Assembly: GCA_020025415.1 (NCBI GenBank)
Contig: JAHHSB010000083.1
Location: 1-6,042 of the forward strand
Direction: 5' to 3'
DNA: 6,042 nucleotides
From: Oscillibacter sp.
Lineage (GTDB): Bacteria > Bacillota > Clostridia > Oscillospirales > Oscillospiraceae
Positions 1 to 4,856 of the stretch are shown piece after piece (the stretch's first letter is position 1; the number at the start of each line of letters is the position of its first letter). A program made the translations under genes and the position numbers. A model generated the notes under the pieces. That model did not search any database. It was given only the letters and a program-made list of their open reading frames with translations, and had not been told where the DNA came from.

Positions 1-268
1 GGTTGATTCTCTCTGGGACAAAAGTCTGAAACTTCTGCGGTGCCACCCAAATTGACGAAAAACTTGCCCGCTCAGCGACGTGCCATCACACGTCTTCCCT
101 TGGTAACGAGGGAAAGGCCCTTCGCCTCCTACTAAGGGGAACGCCCGTTCAGCCCGCCCGTGGCAGTCCATTCAGCAAATTTGCCTCTGACGCGCTTGCG
201 CTGTCCGCGGCTTGCAGGGAGAGACGGCCTTTGCCGACTCCTCTGCCTCATCAGTTTTCGATGTTAAA
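1..268 (-). promoter_or_regulatory. T-box riboswitch leader, Trp (UGG) specifier; regulated gene lies off the left edge
   Basis: A cis-acting RNA that binds uncharged tRNA and lets transcription proceed when the matching amino acid is scarce. The T-box sequence TGGGTGGCACCGCA runs from 49 down to 36. It folds into a textbook antiterminator: TGGG (49-46) pairs with CCCA (17-14), the 7-nt bulge TGGCACC (45-39) is left unpaired, and an 8-bp helix (38-31 with 25-18, two G-U pairs) closes a 5-nt loop. Stem I has GGCAG (247-243) paired with CTGCC (166-162) and GCAAA (234-230) paired with TTTGC (179-175). These flank an internal loop whose 3' side reads T-GAA-TGG-A, placing the specifier TGG (Trp) at 170-168. 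The bulge base C42 would pair with a G73 discriminator, as in tRNA-Trp. Further hairpins lie at 150-139, 114-95 and 94-77. The 3' half of the terminator and the gene itself are outside the window; trpS or a tryptophan biosynthesis/transport gene is inferred. The 5' end is approximate. Confidence 0.9.
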
Positions 269-270
269 TT

Positions 271-304
271 TTTATAGAGCGCAACCGATTTTCCCGTCTG
301 TCAA
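271..304 (-). promoter_or_regulatory. candidate promoter of the T-box leader
   Basis: A perfect TTGACA hexamer (304-299) lies upstream of TATAAA (276-271) in the AT-rich gap between the obgE terminators and the T-box Stem I. The position is right for starting the leader near 264. The spacing between the hexamers is 22 nt, too long for a normal sigma-A promoter, so at least one of the two elements is probably not the real one. A promoter in this interval is expected because obgE transcription terminates just upstream. Confidence 0.3.
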
Positions 305-310
305 AACCAG

Positions 311-348
311 AAATCAAGAAAATCCCGCCCCATGGGTCACCGGGGCGG
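311..348 (-). terminator. second hairpin downstream of obgE, possible backup terminator
   Basis: CCGCCCC (325-331) pairs with GGGGCGG (342-348), a 7-bp GC-only stem with a 10-nt loop. On the minus strand it is followed by a T-rich, interrupted tract (324-311). It lies directly after the main obgE terminator and could act as a tandem backup that isolates the downstream T-box unit from obgE transcription. Confidence 0.45.
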
Positions 349-380
349 AAAAAAGGCGCCCGGACAGTCGTCCGGGCGCC
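349..380 (-). terminator. intrinsic terminator of obgE
   Basis: A perfect 11-bp GC-rich stem (355-365 paired with 370-380) closes a 4-nt AGTC loop and is followed on the minus strand by six T (354-349). It begins only 6 nt after the obgE stop codon. Confidence 0.92.
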
Positions 381-386
381 GGAAAC

Positions 387-1673
387 TCAGCGCTGATACT
401 CGAACTCGAAATCGTACAGCGACACGGTGTCTCCATCCTGAATGCCCAGCTCCTCCAGCCTCTGGAACAGCCCGGCTTCCCGCAGGGTCTTGTCGAAATA
501 CATACGGCTTTCGTAGTCGTTGAGATTCACGCTGCCCAGCAGCCGCTCCAGCCAGGGGCTCTCCACCAGCCAGGTGCCGTCGTCGGCCCGGCGGATCTGG
601 GGCGGTACGCTGGTATCCACCACGGCGGGGCGGGAGATATACTCCGGCTCGAACACCTTCACCGGCGGCAGCACGGCCAGCGCCTGGGCCACCTGCCCCA
701 CCAGCTCCCGGGTGCCCTGATGGGCAGCGGCGGAGATCTCCACCAGGGAGAAGCCCAGGGCCTCCACATGGGCCCGCAGCCGATCCAAATTGTCGGAGCC
801 GGGCTCCAGGATATCCACCTTGTTGGCGGCCACGATCTGGGGCCGCTCTGCCAGAGCGGGGCTGTACTGCTGAAGCTCTTCGTTGATGGCGTCAAAATCC
901 TCCACCGGGTCCCGGCCCTCGCTGCCGGACACGTCCACCACGTGGACCAACAGGCGGCAGCGGTCGATGTGGCGCAGAAAGTCGTGGCCCAGGCCGGCGC
1001 CCTCGCTGGCCCCCTCGATGATGCCGGGGATATCGGCCATGACGAAGCTGACCCCCTCGTCTACCCAGACGACGCCTAGGTTGGGGAAGAGGGTGGTAAA
1101 GTGGTAGTTGGCGATCTTGGGCTGGGCCTTGGACACCACGGAGAGCAGCGTGGACTTGCCCACATTGGGGAAGCCCACCAGACCCACGTCCGCCAGGAGC
1201 TTGAGCTCCAGGATCACGTCGTGGCTCTCCCCGGGCAGGCCCGGCTTGGCAAAGCGAGGCACCTGACGGGTGGGGGTGGCGAAGTGGCTGTTGCCCCAGC
1301 CGCCCCGGCCGCCCCGGCACAGGACAAAGGGCTCAGAGTCAGAGAGGTCCTGGATGATCTCGTTGGTCTCCGCGTCCCGGACCAGGGTGCCCCGGGGGAC
1401 CCGGATGACCAGATCGGCCCCGTCCTTGCCGGATTTCCGGGCGCCCTGCCCGTCCATGCCGTTGGGGGCCACATATTTGCGCTTGTAGCGGAAGTCCATC
1501 AGGGTGGACATGTTGTCGTCCACCTTCAGCACGATGGAGCCGCCCCGGCCCCCATCTCCGCCGTCGGGACCGCCGGCGGCCACGTATTTTTCCCGGTGGA
1601 AGGACACCACACCGTTGCCGCCGTTGCCGGCCTTGACGGTGATGCGGGCCTTGTCAATAAAAGAAGCTGCCAT
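387..1673 (-). CDS. obgE: Obg-family GTPase ObgE/CgtA
   Basis: Essential GTPase that acts in late assembly of the 50S ribosomal subunit and links it to growth and stress state (known of the family). The 428-residue product has all three domains. The glycine-rich Obg fold (about 1-160) contains the many GG-turns, for example around 33-45 and 120-128. The G domain (about 161-335) has P-loop GFPNVGKS at 167-174, switch I FTT at 192-194, DIPG at 214-217, NKVD at 284-287 and SAAA at 314-317. The OCT domain (about 355-428) ends FEFEYQR. The start at 1673 is chosen because GGAGAG lies 8 nt upstream; the open frame extends 14 codons further without a ribosome binding site or family similarity. The usual rplU-prp-rpmA-obg order is kept, but here a terminator and a separate promoter uncouple obgE from the ribosomal genes. 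Confidence 0.97.
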   Translation of the reverse strand: MAASFIDKARITVKAGNGGNGVVSFHREKYVAAGGPDGGDGGRGGSIVLKVDDNMSTLMDFRYKRKYVAPNGMDGQGARKSGKDGADLVIRVPRGTLVRDAETNEIIQDLSDSEPFVLCRGGRGGWGNSHFATPTRQVPRFAKPGLPGESHDVILELKLLADVGLVGFPNVGKSTLLSVVSKAQPKIANYHFTTLFPNLGVVWVDEGVSFVMADIPGIIEGASEGAGLGHDFLRHIDRCRLLVHVVDVSGSEGRDPVEDFDAINEELQQYSPALAERPQIVAANKVDILEPGSDNLDRLRAHVEALGFSLVEISAAAHQGTRELVGQVAQALAVLPPVKVFEPEYISRPAVVDTSVPPQIRRADDGTWLVESPWLERLLGSVNLNDYESRMYFDKTLREAGLFQRLEELGIQDGDTVSLYDFEFEYQR

Positions 1674-1734
1674 GGTTCTATCTCTCCATATTTCTAAAGA
1701 TCGTATCGTGATCAAAGTATTTCCAGTTTCGTCT

Positions 1735-1763
1735 ATTTTAACGAAGTTTTACCCCAGCGTCAA
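1735..1763 (-). promoter_or_regulatory. sigma-A promoter of obgE
   Basis: TTGACG (1763-1758), a 17-nt spacer and TAAAAT (1740-1735) match the housekeeping consensus at five of six positions in each hexamer. The predicted transcription start is near 1728, giving a leader of about 55 nt before the obgE ATG. The promoter lies after the rpmA terminator, so obgE can be transcribed independently. Confidence 0.8.
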
Positions 1764-1788
1764 GACAAAACCACGAATATGCAGGAGC

Positions 1789-1808
1789 GGCCCCCGGCGC
1801 CCGGGGCC
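1789..1808 (-). other. very GC-rich hairpin between the rpmA terminator and the obgE promoter
   Basis: GGCCCC (1808-1803) pairs with GGGGCC (1794-1789), and two inner pairs with one bulged G extend the stem to 8 bp with a 3-nt loop. No T-tract follows on either strand, so it is not a standard intrinsic terminator. It may stabilise read-through transcripts or be incidental to the GC-rich spacer. Confidence 0.4.
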
Positions 1809-1810
1809 TG

Positions 1811-1852
1811 AAAAGACAAGAAAAGAGCCCCGACCTGCTGGCCGGAGCTCTT
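1811..1852 (-). terminator. intrinsic terminator of the rplU-prp-rpmA operon
   Basis: A 13-bp stem (1840-1852 with 1823-1835, including two G-U wobbles) closes a 4-nt AGCA loop. It is followed on the minus strand by a T-rich run down to 1811. The stem starts 11 nt after the rpmA stop codon. Confidence 0.9.
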
Positions 1853-1863
1853 GTTCCAACGGA

Positions 1864-2145
1864 TTACTGAGCCTCGTAAACAGAGACCTGCTTGCGGTCC
1901 TTGCCCTTGTGCTCAAAGCGCACCACGCCGTCGACAGTGGCGAACAGGGTGTCATCGGTGCCCTTGCCCACGTTCACGCCGGGGTGAATGTGGGTGCCGC
2001 GCTGACGCACCAGAATGTTGCCGGCCTTGACGACCTGACCGTCGGCACGCTTGGCGCCCAGACGCTTGGCGTTGGAGTCACGGCCGTTCTTGGTGGAGCC
2101 GCCGCCCTTTTTGTGGGCGAAAAACTGAAGACCAATATACAGCAT
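1864..2145 (-). CDS. rpmA: 50S ribosomal protein bL27, Firmicute-type precursor
   Basis: Large-subunit protein whose N-terminus reaches the peptidyl-transferase centre. The 93-residue product starts [17 protein letters not shown] and continues with the bL27 core (STKNGRDS at 17-24, [12 protein letters not shown] at 26-37, [10 protein letters not shown] at 42-51). The first nine residues, ending LQFF before A10, match the extension that Prp removes in Staphylococcus aureus and other Firmicutes, so the mature protein should begin AHKKG (inference by homology). The start at 2145 has AAAGGA 10 nt upstream; the open frame runs 15 codons further upstream but those residues do not resemble bL27. It is the last gene of rplU-prp-rpmA, 44 nt after prp, and is followed by a strong terminator. 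Confidence 0.98.
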   Translation of the reverse strand: MLYIGLQFFAHKKGGGSTKNGRDSNAKRLGAKRADGQVVKAGNILVRQRGTHIHPGVNVGKGTDDTLFATVDGVVRFEHKGKDRKQVSVYEAQ

Positions 2146-2189
2146 AGTCGAGCCATCCTTTCTGATAAGATGTGGAGAGGAGGGAAGCA

Positions 2190-2519
2190 TCAGCCCTCCA
2201 GGACTTCGATATAATCGGGGTACTCGTCATGGAGCTGGGCGAAATACACCATCAGCCCCGTCAGCAGCGCCTGACAGCAGTTCTCACCGGAAGGGGAGAG
2301 CCCGCCGGGCAGCCGCAGAGAAATGCAGGCGTCCTGTTCGCTCACCTTGACGGCGGCGGCCAGACCCAGCACGTCGTTGAGGGTGGTCTCCGTCAGGCGA
2401 ATGGCGCTGGTGACGGCGGCGCACACAATATCGGACCCCTCTTCGGCGAAGCCGCTGTGTCCGCGGGAGTCAAAGCCGCTGATCCGGCTGCCCTCCACGT
2501 GGAAAGTGACAGTAGTCAT
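2190..2519 (-). CDS. prp: ribosomal-processing cysteine protease Prp (YsxB family)
   Basis: Cysteine protease that cleaves the N-terminal extension of bL27, a step needed for functional ribosomes in Firmicutes. The 109-residue product has the family signature [16 protein letters not shown] at 20-35, with catalytic His21 and Cys33; these correspond to the His/Cys dyad known in S. aureus Prp. Its substrate, with the matching cleavage motif, is the next gene. The start is 3 nt after the rplU stop (TAA GGT ATG). No good Shine-Dalgarno sequence precedes it; the only purine-rich stretch, AAGG, overlaps the rplU stop and sits too close to the ATG. Translation therefore probably depends on ribosomes terminating on rplU, which would keep protease output below that of the ribosomal proteins. 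Confidence 0.95.
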   Translation of the reverse strand: MTTVTFHVEGSRISGFDSRGHSGFAEEGSDIVCAAVTSAIRLTETTLNDVLGLAAAVKVSEQDACISLRLPGGLSPSGENCCQALLTGLMVYFAQLHDEYPDYIEVLEG

Positions 2520-2522
2520 ACC

Positions 2523-2834
2523 TTAGACAGAGATCTTGGAGATCTCGACCTTGGTGTAGGGCTGACGATGGCCCTGACGCTTGCGGTAACCCTTCTTGGG
2601 ATTGTACTTGAAGATACGGATCTTCTTGCCCTTGCCGTTCTTGACGATGGTGGCCTCCACGGAAGCGCCCTCCACAACGGGGGTGCCGAAGGTGGCCTTC
2701 TCGCCGTCGATGATGGCCAGGACCTGGTCAAACTTGACGGTGTCGCCGGCTTCCTGGTCCAGCTTCTCGATGTAGACCACGTCGCCCTCCGCGACCTTGT
2801 ACTGCTTGCCGCCGGTAACAATAATAGCGTTCAT
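2523..2834 (-). CDS. rplU: 50S ribosomal protein bL21
   Basis: 23S rRNA-binding protein of the large subunit. The 103-residue product is of normal length, begins [14 protein letters not shown] as in the family, and carries the C-terminal bL21 signature ([20 protein letters not shown] at 71-90). The start at 2834 is preferred over an in-frame ATG at 2855 because AAGGAG lies 12 nt upstream of the former, slightly long but usable. The upstream ATG has no ribosome binding site and itself overlaps this AAGGAG. It is the first gene of rplU-prp-rpmA and is driven by a perfect-consensus promoter. Confidence 0.98.
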   Translation of the reverse strand: MNAIIVTGGKQYKVAEGDVVYIEKLDQEAGDTVKFDQVLAIIDGEKATFGTPVVEGASVEATIVKNGKGKKIRIFKYNPKKGYRKRQGHRQPYTKVEISKISV

Positions 2835-2915
2835 TTCTTGTTTCAACTCCTTCATTTACGGGCTCGCTGTCGGGGGCGGCGCACGGGGCGCACTTCTAGA
2901 CCCATTCAAAGCGGC
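2835..2915 (-). promoter_or_regulatory. rplU 5' leader, possible autoregulatory L21 leader RNA
   Basis: The predicted transcript has about 80 untranslated nt. It contains a near-direct repeat of GTGCGCC (2893-2887 and 2884-2878), a small GCGC/GCGC hairpin, and GGGTCT (2903-2898) that could pair across it with AGCGAGCCC (2869-2861) with mismatches. An L21 leader RNA family is known upstream of rplU in Firmicutes, and position and size fit. I cannot confirm the consensus structure by eye. Confidence 0.35.
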
Positions 2916-2921
2916 TTACAA

Positions 2922-2950
2922 ATTATATCAGTCGGAATCAAAAATGTCAA
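2922..2950 (-). promoter_or_regulatory. perfect-consensus sigma-A promoter of rplU-prp-rpmA
   Basis: TTGACA (2950-2945), a spacer of exactly 17 nt and TATAAT (2927-2922) match the housekeeping consensus at all twelve positions. The transcription start is predicted near 2915. The -35 box lies only 13 nt beyond the T-tract of the preceding operon's terminator. Confidence 0.95.
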
Positions 2951-2963
2951 CGGGGATTTGGAG

Positions 2964-2994
2964 AAAAAACCGGGAAAATCGAAAGAAATCCCGG
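2964..2994 (-). terminator. intrinsic terminator of the mtnN-luxS-VOC operon
   Basis: CCGGGA (2994-2989) pairs with TCCCGG (2975-2970) across a 13-nt A/T-rich loop and is followed on the minus strand by six T (2969-2964). It lies 18 nt after the stop codon of the VOC gene. An alternative CCGGC/GCCGG pairing begins slightly earlier and overlaps it. Confidence 0.82.
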
Positions 2995-3012
2995 CAAACC
3001 GCCGCCGGACAC

Positions 3013-3471
3013 TCAATCCTCCAGGGGTTCCATCAATTCCAGAATGATCCCGTCGGGGTCTTTGAAATACAAAGCCTTGCTTTTGCCGAAGCCGGCGCCG
3101 GTAAAGTCGAATGTCTGGGGTGCGGACAGGCACTCCACCTGTTCCGCCAGCAGATGCTGATAAACCCGGTCAATGTCCTTCACCCGGAAGCAGATCTCCG
3201 AAATGGAGGGCTGGAAAAGGGAGGGGACTGCTGCCCCTGTTTCACCGTCCAAAAAGGCGATGAGCTCCACCGGCGGCGCCATGACGGCGTCGCTTCCGTT
3301 GAGATAGGCTACCCGCGCCCTGCAGCCGGGCCTGGCAAAGAGGGCCTCTGTTTCCGGCCCCTCCATGATCAGCTCGCCCTGGTAGCGCAGGCCCAGGATG
3401 TCCCGGTAAAAGTGCAGCGAGGCGTCCATGTCCCTGACGGTGATGCCCACATGCATGATTTCATGGATCAT
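3013..3471 (-). CDS. VOC (glyoxalase/dioxygenase fold) family protein, coupled to luxS
   Basis: A 152-residue protein with two VOC beta-alpha-beta-beta-beta modules (about 1-75 and 88-150), a normal size for glyoxalase-like proteins. The first module begins IMHVGITVRDMDASLHFYRD and ends PPVELIAFLD. The second begins SEICFRVKDID and ends YFKDPDGIILELMEP, the usual VOC C-terminal motif. Likely metal ligands by position are His7, Glu69 and Glu145. The residue at the second-module His position appears to be Glu92, so metal binding and chemistry may differ from glyoxalase I. The ATG overlaps the luxS stop (ATGA), and AGGAGGA sits 5 nt upstream inside luxS, so it is translationally coupled. The substrate is unknown; the context suggests a small dicarbonyl or sugar-derived metabolite of the LuxS pathway (inference). 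No cytosolic export signal is seen. Confidence 0.9.
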   Translation of the reverse strand: MIHEIMHVGITVRDMDASLHFYRDILGLRYQGELIMEGPETEALFARPGCRARVAYLNGSDAVMAPPVELIAFLDGETGAAVPSLFQPSISEICFRVKDIDRVYQHLLAEQVECLSAPQTFDFTGAGFGKSKALYFKDPDGIILELMEPLED

Positions 3472-3971
3472 AACAGTCCTCCTCTCTGGCTTGAGAGCGC
3501 CTGCCGCGGCCCTCGATAGGCCAGCTTGTCCACTGTCCAGTCCTGGATCAGGTCGGCATAGAACCGGCAGACCTTGCGGCCGGTCTCCGCATCCAAATTG
3601 ATGTAGTTGCCGCACTCCGCCGGGCTTTTGCCGGGCATTTCCCCCTGGAAGTCCGCTCCGGCGGCAAAGACCCGCTGGAGCAGGGCGATGGCCCCTTCCA
3701 GACTCAGCAGCCGCCCGTCGAAGAGAAAGTAAAAGCCGGTCTGGCAGCCCATGGGGCCGAAGTAGATTACGGCATCCTTCTCCGGGGCGTTGCGCAGCAG
3801 CGTGGCGATCAGATGTTCCGTGGAGTGGAGCTCGCTGTTGCTCAGCAGATCGCCGGTGTTGGGCTTTTTAAAGCGCAGGTCGAAGGTGACCACATCCCCG
3901 TCCCGGCGGGACAGATACAGCCCCGGCAGGAGCTTGTTGTGATCCACGGTAAAGCTGGCAATGCGTTCCAT
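3468..3971 (-). CDS. luxS: S-ribosylhomocysteine lyase LuxS
   Basis: Cytosolic metalloenzyme that splits S-ribosylhomocysteine into homocysteine and DPD (4,5-dihydroxy-2,3-pentanedione), the precursor of autoinducer-2. The 167-residue product is full length. The metal-site motif HSTEH gives His49 and His53 with Glu52 as general base; Cys76 in GPMGCQTGFY is the catalytic cysteine; Cys120 in AECGNYINLD is the third metal ligand. The N-terminus MERIASFTVDHNKLLPGLY is typical of the family. Ser50 replaces the more usual Thr in HTxEH. The last dozen or so residues (QALSSQRGGLL) look like an added tail, and their codons contain the ribosome binding site of the next gene. The start at 3971 is 1 nt after the mtnN stop, with AAGGAGG 9 nt upstream inside mtnN. 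It acts directly downstream of the mtnN product. Confidence 0.97.
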   Translation of the reverse strand: MERIASFTVDHNKLLPGLYLSRRDGDVVTFDLRFKKPNTGDLLSNSELHSTEHLIATLLRNAPEKDAVIYFGPMGCQTGFYFLFDGRLLSLEGAIALLQRVFAAGADFQGEMPGKSPAECGNYINLDAETGRKVCRFYADLIQDWTVDKLAYRGPRQALSSQRGGLL

Positions 3972-3972
3972 C

Positions 3973-4659
3973 TCAGCGTTCCTCCTTCTGCAATGCCAGG
4001 GCCAGGGGCAGCACGGCGCGTCCCAGCTGCTCCAGGGCCTGGTCGAAATTGAAATACTCCTCTGCCTGACGGTCGGAAAACAGGTGGTCAGACACGGACT
4101 TGAGCCCCACATAGCCCACGCCGTTGCGCAGGCAGACCTGGGCGATGGCGCAGCCCTCCATCTCCACCAGCAGGGGGTGGAAGGTGTCGGTAATCCCCTG
4201 GGCCCGCTCCCCCCGGACGGCGAACCAGTCCCCGGAGGCTACCCGGCCCGAGACGGCAGGGGTGCCCAATTTTTCCAGCAGCGCCAGACAGCGTGCCGGC
4301 TCCCAGCCGGGGAAGGCGATCTGGTTGACGGTGGAGACCAGGCCCACCGGGTCACCCACGGCGCTGGTGTCCACATCGTGCTGCACCAGATCCTCCGCCA
4401 GCACCAGCGTGCCAGTGGGCAGGTCCGTGCAGCAGCCCGCCACGCCGGCGTTGACGATCAGATCCACGCCGTATTTCAGGCACAGGATCTCCGCGGCCAT
4501 GGCGGCGTTCACCTTGCCCACGCCCCCGGCACAGGCCACGATGCCCTCCGCCGGAGCATAGAAGGGGACGCCGGAGACCGTCTCCGCCGGCTGGAGCTCC
4601 CGGGCCCCGGGCAGGGCGTGGAACTCGGCGGGCATGGCAAATTGCAGTCCGATTTTCAT
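3973..4659 (-). CDS. mtnN: 5'-methylthioadenosine/S-adenosylhomocysteine nucleosidase (Pfs)
   Basis: Hydrolyses S-adenosylhomocysteine to adenine and S-ribosylhomocysteine, the LuxS substrate, and also cleaves methylthioadenosine, relieving inhibition of SAM-dependent methyltransferases. The 228-residue product is of family length. Glu12 (in AMPAEFHAL), GGVGKVNAA at 45-53, VNAGVAG at 69-75, QHDVD at 93-97, SGDWF at 142-146, VEMEGCAIAQV at 165-175 (Glu168, the ribose-binding Glu) and Asp191 in SVSD (the catalytic Asp) match the conserved nucleosidase sites. The start at 4659 gives the family N-terminus MKIGLQFAMPAE. The best Shine-Dalgarno, GGAAAGGA (4680-4673), is 13 nt away, unusually far. 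It is the first gene of the mtnN-luxS-VOC operon. A divergent MTA-only or futalosine-type nucleosidase is less likely given luxS next to it. Confidence 0.95.
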   Translation of the reverse strand: MKIGLQFAMPAEFHALPGARELQPAETVSGVPFYAPAEGIVACAGGVGKVNAAMAAEILCLKYGVDLIVNAGVAGCCTDLPTGTLVLAEDLVQHDVDTSAVGDPVGLVSTVNQIAFPGWEPARCLALLEKLGTPAVSGRVASGDWFAVRGERAQGITDTFHPLLVEMEGCAIAQVCLRNGVGYVGLKSVSDHLFSDRQAEEYFNFDQALEQLGRAVLPLALALQKEER

Positions 4660-4755
4660 GACAGGGTTTCCATCCTTTCCGGCGGGCCGGCAGGGGGCCG
4701 CCTTTGCGGAATTAAAAGGCAGTTTTCCGGGGCGGGCGTGGTTCGCTGCCCCGCT
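4660..4755 (-). promoter_or_regulatory. mtnN-luxS 5' leader with two mutually exclusive hairpins
   Basis: The roughly 95-nt untranslated leader contains an AAAGGC/GCCTTT hairpin (4700-4705 with 4715-4720). It also has a GC-rich hairpin next to the ribosome binding site (4696-4702 with 4681-4688, one bulge). They share bases 4700-4702, so only one can form fully. Another stem, GGGGC/GCCCC (4752-4748 with 4733-4729), lies further 5'. These could modulate access to the distant Shine-Dalgarno sequence, but in GC-rich DNA such pairings also arise by chance. I do not recognise a known riboswitch class. Confidence 0.3.
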
Positions 4756-4761
4756 CTGCCC

Positions 4762-4791
4762 AGCATAGCACAGCCCTGCCGGGGAGCGCAA
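4762..4791 (-). promoter_or_regulatory. candidate extended -10 promoter of mtnN-luxS-VOC
   Basis: TATGCT (4767-4762) is preceded by TGC, an extended -10 motif, and lies 18 nt after a weak -35, TTGCGC (4791-4786). It falls between the ackA terminator and mtnN, the only place where an operon promoter is expected. The start would be near 4755. The -35 matches consensus at only three positions. Confidence 0.55.
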
Positions 4792-4803
4792 GGCCGGGGG
4801 CGG

Positions 4804-4840
4804 AAAAAACGGGAAGCAGGCCCGATAGGGCTGCTTCCCG
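4804..4840 (-). terminator. intrinsic terminator of ackA
   Basis: A perfect 10-bp stem (CGGGAAGCAG at 4810-4819 with its complement at 4831-4840) is extended by three G-C pairs after one bulged G, with a GATA loop. Six T follow on the minus strand (4809-4804). It starts 16 nt after the ackA stop codon. Confidence 0.93.
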
Positions 4841-4856
4841 TGGGAAAAACGCGCGA

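Noticed and set aside
231..1697. Long plus-strand open frames antisense to obgE (231-1079 and 1101-1697)
   Set aside because: They mirror the codon pattern of a clear obgE on the other strand, have low-complexity Gly/His/Ala/Gln-rich translations, no recognisable domain and no convincing ribosome binding site. One also runs through the terminator and T-box promoter region.
1674..1715. 14-codon N-terminal extension of obgE
   Set aside because: The extension does not resemble Obg proteins, has no ribosome binding site of its own and contains the GGAGAG that serves the 1673 start.
1695..1720. Imperfect GATC-containing palindrome in the obgE leader
   Set aside because: Pairing is short and interrupted, and it matches no operator I know.
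4656..4673. Five-codon upstream frame (METLS) overlapping the mtnN start by ATGA
   Set aside because: Its ATG directly abuts the purine-rich stretch, leaving no spacing for ribosome loading; it is short enough to arise by chance.
4711..4760. Terminator-like GGCAG/CTGCC helix followed by TTTTAATT in the mtnN leader
   Set aside because: Its 5' arm lies upstream of the predicted transcription start, so it would not be in the operon's own transcript, and the T-tract is weak.
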